Source: Pseudomonadota bacterium
GTDB lineage: Bacteria > Pseudomonadota > Alphaproteobacteria > Reyranellales > Reyranellaceae
Length of the DNA stretch: 8,159 nt
Direction of reading: 5' to 3'
Assembly (NCBI GenBank): GCA_023436825.1
Contig: JAEZHS010000145.1
Coordinates: forward strand, 1-8,159
Below are positions 6,348-8,159 of the stretch, in pieces. Under the pieces are notes generated by a model. It ran no database searches, was not told where the DNA came from, and saw only the letters and a program-made list of their open reading frames with translations. The first letter of the stretch is position 1, and each line of letters starts with the position of its first letter. The translations under genes were made by a program, and so were the position numbers.

Positions 6348-6541
6348 CACTTCTGGTCCACGTCGAAGGTAAGAGCAGGTTCTGCCTCGCGCGGCAGCGG
6401 CGCGTTCACGCGCTCGATCAGGCGCTGGAAGATCACGGCGCCCGGCAGGATACCCTTCACCTGATCCGGCGTCAGGGCGAGCCCGGCGCGCTTCAGGATG
6501 GCATCGAGTTCGGTTTCGTCGATCGGGTGAGGCACGGGCAT
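6347..6541 (-). CDS. AtzG-like (DUF4089) small subunit of the amidase
   Basis: A 64-residue protein: MPVPHPIDETELDAILKRAG, then a helical LTPDQVKGILPGAVIFQRLIERV, then the tail NAPLPREAEPALTFDV. The two-helix layout and the L-P-x-x-x-E-P-A-x-x-F ending fit the DUF4089/AtzG-like family, small GatC-like proteins. Family knowledge: AtzG binds and stabilises AtzE (1-carboxybiuret hydrolase, an amidase-signature enzyme) and is related to GatC of the GatCAB amidotransferase. Gene order (small subunit first) and the TGATG junction with the amidase match that arrangement. Start caveat: GAAAGGA directly abuts the ATG at 6541, leaving no spacer, whereas the third codon (GTG, 6535) lies at ideal spacing, so the protein may start there as a 62-mer. 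A longer frame to 6646 would run into the divergent enolase-family gene and is not family-like. Confidence 0.8.
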   Translation of the reverse strand: MPVPHPIDETELDAILKRAGLALTPDQVKGILPGAVIFQRLIERVNAPLPREAEPALTFDVDQK

Positions 6542-6556
6542 TCCTTTCGTCTTTTG

Positions 6557-6575
6557 GATAGCGCACGATAGCGCA
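6557..6575. repeat. tandem 10-base repeat in the divergent intergenic gap
   Basis: GATAGCGCA occurs at 6557-6565 and again at 6567-6575, one helical turn apart, inside the 33-base gap between the small amidase subunit and the enolase-family gene; the last base of the second copy is the A of that gene's ATG. This could be an operator with two in-phase half-sites or a chance duplication. No regulator gene for this pair is adjacent. Confidence 0.45.
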
Positions 6576-7636
6576 TGATCATCGATCGCATAGACCCTAT
6601 CGCCCTGCGGATTCCGAAATCGACGGGCGGCGGCGACGCGCTGCACCTCGTCCTATGCAAGGTCACGGCCAAGTCGGGCCTGGTCGGCTACGGCGAATGC
6701 CTGTGCCTGCGACCGTCCATGCAGCAAAGCCTGGTCGCAGCCATGCGCGATATCATGGCGCCGCTGTTCCTCGGCAAGTCGGTGGACGAGCGCGAACGCC
6801 TGAATGTCGAAGCGCGCGTGCGTTTCGCTTCGTTCGGCCGCGCCGGCACCAATCTCAACGCCCTCGCCGCAATCGACATGGCCCTCTGGGACATCGCCGG
6901 CAAGGCCGCCGGCCGCTCGCTGTTCGACCTGCTGGGTGGCGCCGAGCGCGCGCACGTACCGGTGATGGCGAGCCTCGATCGCTACAACGACGCGACCAAG
7001 GTAGCGGCGCGCATCGAGCAGGCGCTTGCAGCCAAGGTCGCCGCGGTAAAAGTCCACGAATTCGACCTCGACGTCATCGAAGCGGCCAGAAAGGTCGTCG
7101 GCCCGCAAATTCCGTTCGTCGCCGACTGCAACAACGCCCACACCCTCTCCGAGGTTTTGAGTGGCCTCGCGCGGTGGCAGGCGCTCGATCTCCTGTGGCT
7201 GGAAGATCCGGTATGGCCGCCGGAAGCCCTGCTCGCCGGACCGTCGCTGCCGCGCATCACCGTCGGGCTGGGCGCCGATCTCGGCTCGGCCGAGCAGCTT
7301 GCCGTCTATGCCAAGGCGCCGGTCGGTGTCCTGCAGCCCGACATCTGCATGATCGGCGGCGTCTCGGAGAACCGACACGCCGTGGCGCTGCTCGACCGGC
7401 GCGGCGTTTCGATCGCGCCGCACACGCCCTTCATCGGACCGGCCGGGCTCGCCACCCTGCACTTCCTGGCGACGATGAAGCAGCCCGCCTACTACGCCGT
7501 CATCGAGGCCGAGCCGCACATGGACATGTACGGCGACAGCGGCCTCACGCGCTGGCAGCCCGAGCTTGATGTCCCGACCGGGCCTGGCCTCGGCTTCGAT
7601 CCGAATCCGGCATTTTTGGAGAAATACCGCCTGTAA
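6575..7636 (+). CDS. mandelate racemase/muconate lactonizing enzyme family protein (enolase superfamily)
   Basis: A 353-residue two-domain enzyme: an N-terminal capping domain (about residues 1-120, including GYGEC at 39-42 and LAAIDMALWDIAGKAAGRSLFDLLGG at 97-122) and a C-terminal modified TIM barrel. Active-site positions visible are Lys159-x-His161 (the KxK position, second Lys replaced by His), metal ligands Asp184 (ADCNN), Glu210 (WLEDP) and Asp235 (GLGADLGSAEQ), and His283 in APHTPFIGPAGLA. Family members abstract the alpha-proton of a carboxylate, giving racemisation, dehydration or cycloisomerisation of sugar acids, mandelate, muconolactone or dipeptides. The His283/PHTP element favours a mandelate racemase or sugar-acid dehydratase-like enzyme, but the KxH motif and third ligand Asp prevent a specific call. 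The start at 6575 gives the normal family N-terminus (MIIDRIDPIALRIP); no Shine-Dalgarno precedes it, so translation could be leaderless. It is divergent from the amidase pair. Confidence 0.94.
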   Translation: MIIDRIDPIALRIPKSTGGGDALHLVLCKVTAKSGLVGYGECLCLRPSMQQSLVAAMRDIMAPLFLGKSVDERERLNVEARVRFASFGRAGTNLNALAAIDMALWDIAGKAAGRSLFDLLGGAERAHVPVMASLDRYNDATKVAARIEQALAAKVAAVKVHEFDLDVIEAARKVVGPQIPFVADCNNAHTLSEVLSGLARWQALDLLWLEDPVWPPEALLAGPSLPRITVGLGADLGSAEQLAVYAKAPVGVLQPDICMIGGVSENRHAVALLDRRGVSIAPHTPFIGPAGLATLHFLATMKQPAYYAVIEAEPHMDMYGDSGLTRWQPELDVPTGPGLGFDPNPAFLEKYRL

Positions 7637-7637
7637 T

Positions 7638-7668
7638 CGGGAGCGCGGGCCTCTGGCCCGCACTCCCG
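7638..7668. terminator. strong stem-loop between convergent genes
   Basis: Arms at 7638-7651 and 7655-7668 pair over 14 positions with a single C/A mismatch around a three-base TCT loop; the stem is very GC-rich (CGGGAG, GCGGGCC / GGCCCGC, CTCCCG). It fills almost the whole 32-base gap between the stop of the enolase-family gene (7636) and the stop of the convergent dehydrogenase gene (7669). No T-tract follows on the plus strand beyond TT. It is the most likely shared bidirectional terminator. Confidence 0.7.
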
Positions 7669-8159
7669 TTACGGCTTGACCTTCCGGCCGAGCATCGACT
7701 CGTAGACGCGCAGCACGGAGGTGCTGTCGTCGGGTCCCCAGCCCATGCCCTTGGCGAGGCGTTGCAGGTTGTGCGTCGAAGCGCCCTGGTACAGCGGCAC
7801 GCCGAGCTCATCACCGAGCTCGAGCGCGAGATGCAGGTCCTTGTAGGCGAGATCGAGGGCGAAGGACGGCGGCGAGTACTTGCCCGGCAGCGCGCGCAAG
7901 GTGAAGTTCTTGATGGCGTTGGAGTTGCCGCTCGACGTCGAGATCACATGCAAAAGCTTCTCCGGGTCAAGCCCGTAGCCGGTGCCGAGCATCATGCCTT
8001 CGACCAGGGCGGACATGTTGCAGAACGACAACATGTTGTTCACCAGCTTGGCCACCGTGCCACTACCCAAGCCGCCCATGTGGATCACGTTGGCGCTGAA
8101 CGACTGCAGCACCGGCAGGGCATCGTCGAATACCTTCTTGTCGCCACCCACCATGATGG
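7669..8159 (-). CDS. 3-hydroxyisobutyrate dehydrogenase-family NAD(P)-dependent oxidoreductase (5' truncated)
   Basis: About 163 C-terminal residues of a protein usually near 290-300 long; the frame runs off the right edge (IMVGGDKKVFDDALPVLQ is the end of the Rossmann domain and linker), so the nucleotide-binding GxGxxG motif and the true start are outside the window. The visible part is the all-helical C-terminal domain with GSGTVAKLVNNML, containing the conserved catalytic Lys and following Asn of the beta-hydroxyacid dehydrogenase family. FALDLAYKDLHLALELGDELGVPLY is the typical helix with the K-D-L-x-L-A pattern. Family members oxidise 3-hydroxyisobutyrate, tartronate semialdehyde, 6-phosphogluconate or other beta-hydroxyacids. 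The substrate-determining N-terminal loop is not visible, so no symbol is given. It ends with TAA at 7671-7669. Confidence 0.93.
   Translation of the reverse strand, partial: IMVGGDKKVFDDALPVLQSFSANVIHMGGLGSGTVAKLVNNMLSFCNMSALVEGMMLGTGYGLDPEKLLHVISTSSGNSNAIKNFTLRALPGKYSPPSFALDLAYKDLHLALELGDELGVPLYQGASTHNLQRLAKGMGWGPDDSTSVLRVYESMLGRKVKP

Noticed and set aside
4959..6541. Calling the amidase pair gatA/gatC of tRNA amidotransferase
   Set aside because: No gatB is present, gene context is catabolic and the small protein has the AtzG-like tail rather than a full GatC.
6348..6566. N-terminal extension of the amidase to a 535-residue protein
   Set aside because: The extra 73 residues are Arg/Pro-rich, overlap the AtzG-like gene in another frame and precede the normal family start at MSILTIAEAAKLI.
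6653..7663. Long frames on both strands overlapping the enolase-family gene
   Set aside because: Compositionally biased shadows without motifs; the 353-residue frame has complete active-site elements.
1..8159. Transposons, CRISPR arrays, tRNA or phage genes
   Set aside because: No transposase, regularly spaced repeats, tRNA-like cloverleaf with conserved T-arm, or phage protein signature was seen on either strand.

Overview
This looks like a chromosomal stretch from a GC-rich alphaproteobacterium with a large catabolic repertoire. The combination of a Bug/TctC-type solute-binding protein, an NtaA-type flavin monooxygenase, a DUF1194 protein, an AtzG-like/amidase pair and an enolase-superfamily enzyme fits soil Rhizobiales or Rhodospirillales-like lineages (Bradyrhizobium or Reyranella type). 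That placement is inferred from gene content and composition, not from a marker gene. I see no rRNA, tRNA, CRISPR array, insertion sequence or phage gene. The window is densely coding, with nine genes.

Layout: (1) The 3' part of a tripartite-tricarboxylate-transporter-type periplasmic binding protein runs rightward (1-869). (2) Facing it is a leftward three-gene block with gaps of 36 and 13 bases: a PEP mutase/isocitrate lyase-like enzyme (3842-3021), an exported DUF1194 von Willebrand A-like protein (2984-2217) and an LLM-class flavin monooxygenase (2203-899). (3) A LysR-type regulator (3935-4846) is transcribed divergently from this block across a 92-base promoter region and is its likely regulator. 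(4) A convergent 112-base gap holds nested inverted repeats. (5) A leftward amidase operon follows: a 64-residue AtzG/GatC-like small subunit (6541-6347) overlaps by one base (TGATG) with a 462-residue amidase-signature hydrolase (6347-4959). (6) A mandelate racemase/muconate lactonizing enzyme family gene (6575-7636) runs rightward and is divergent from the amidase pair, with only 33 bases between them, including a tandem 10-base repeat. (7) The C-terminal part of a 3-hydroxyisobutyrate dehydrogenase-family NAD(P) enzyme runs leftward (8159-7669), separated from the previous gene by a strong stem-loop.

Together the parts suggest uptake and breakdown of small organic acids, amides or N-containing compounds: solute capture, flavin-dependent oxygenation, amide hydrolysis, acid racemisation or dehydration, C-C lyase chemistry and alcohol or acid dehydrogenation. 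The substrates cannot be read from the sequence, and the genes fall in at least four transcription units, so a single pathway is only a hypothesis. The most interesting points are the two-subunit AtzEG-like amidase, the exported vWA-type protein placed between two catabolic enzymes, and the structured, palindrome-rich convergent intergenic regions, two of which share a sequence.
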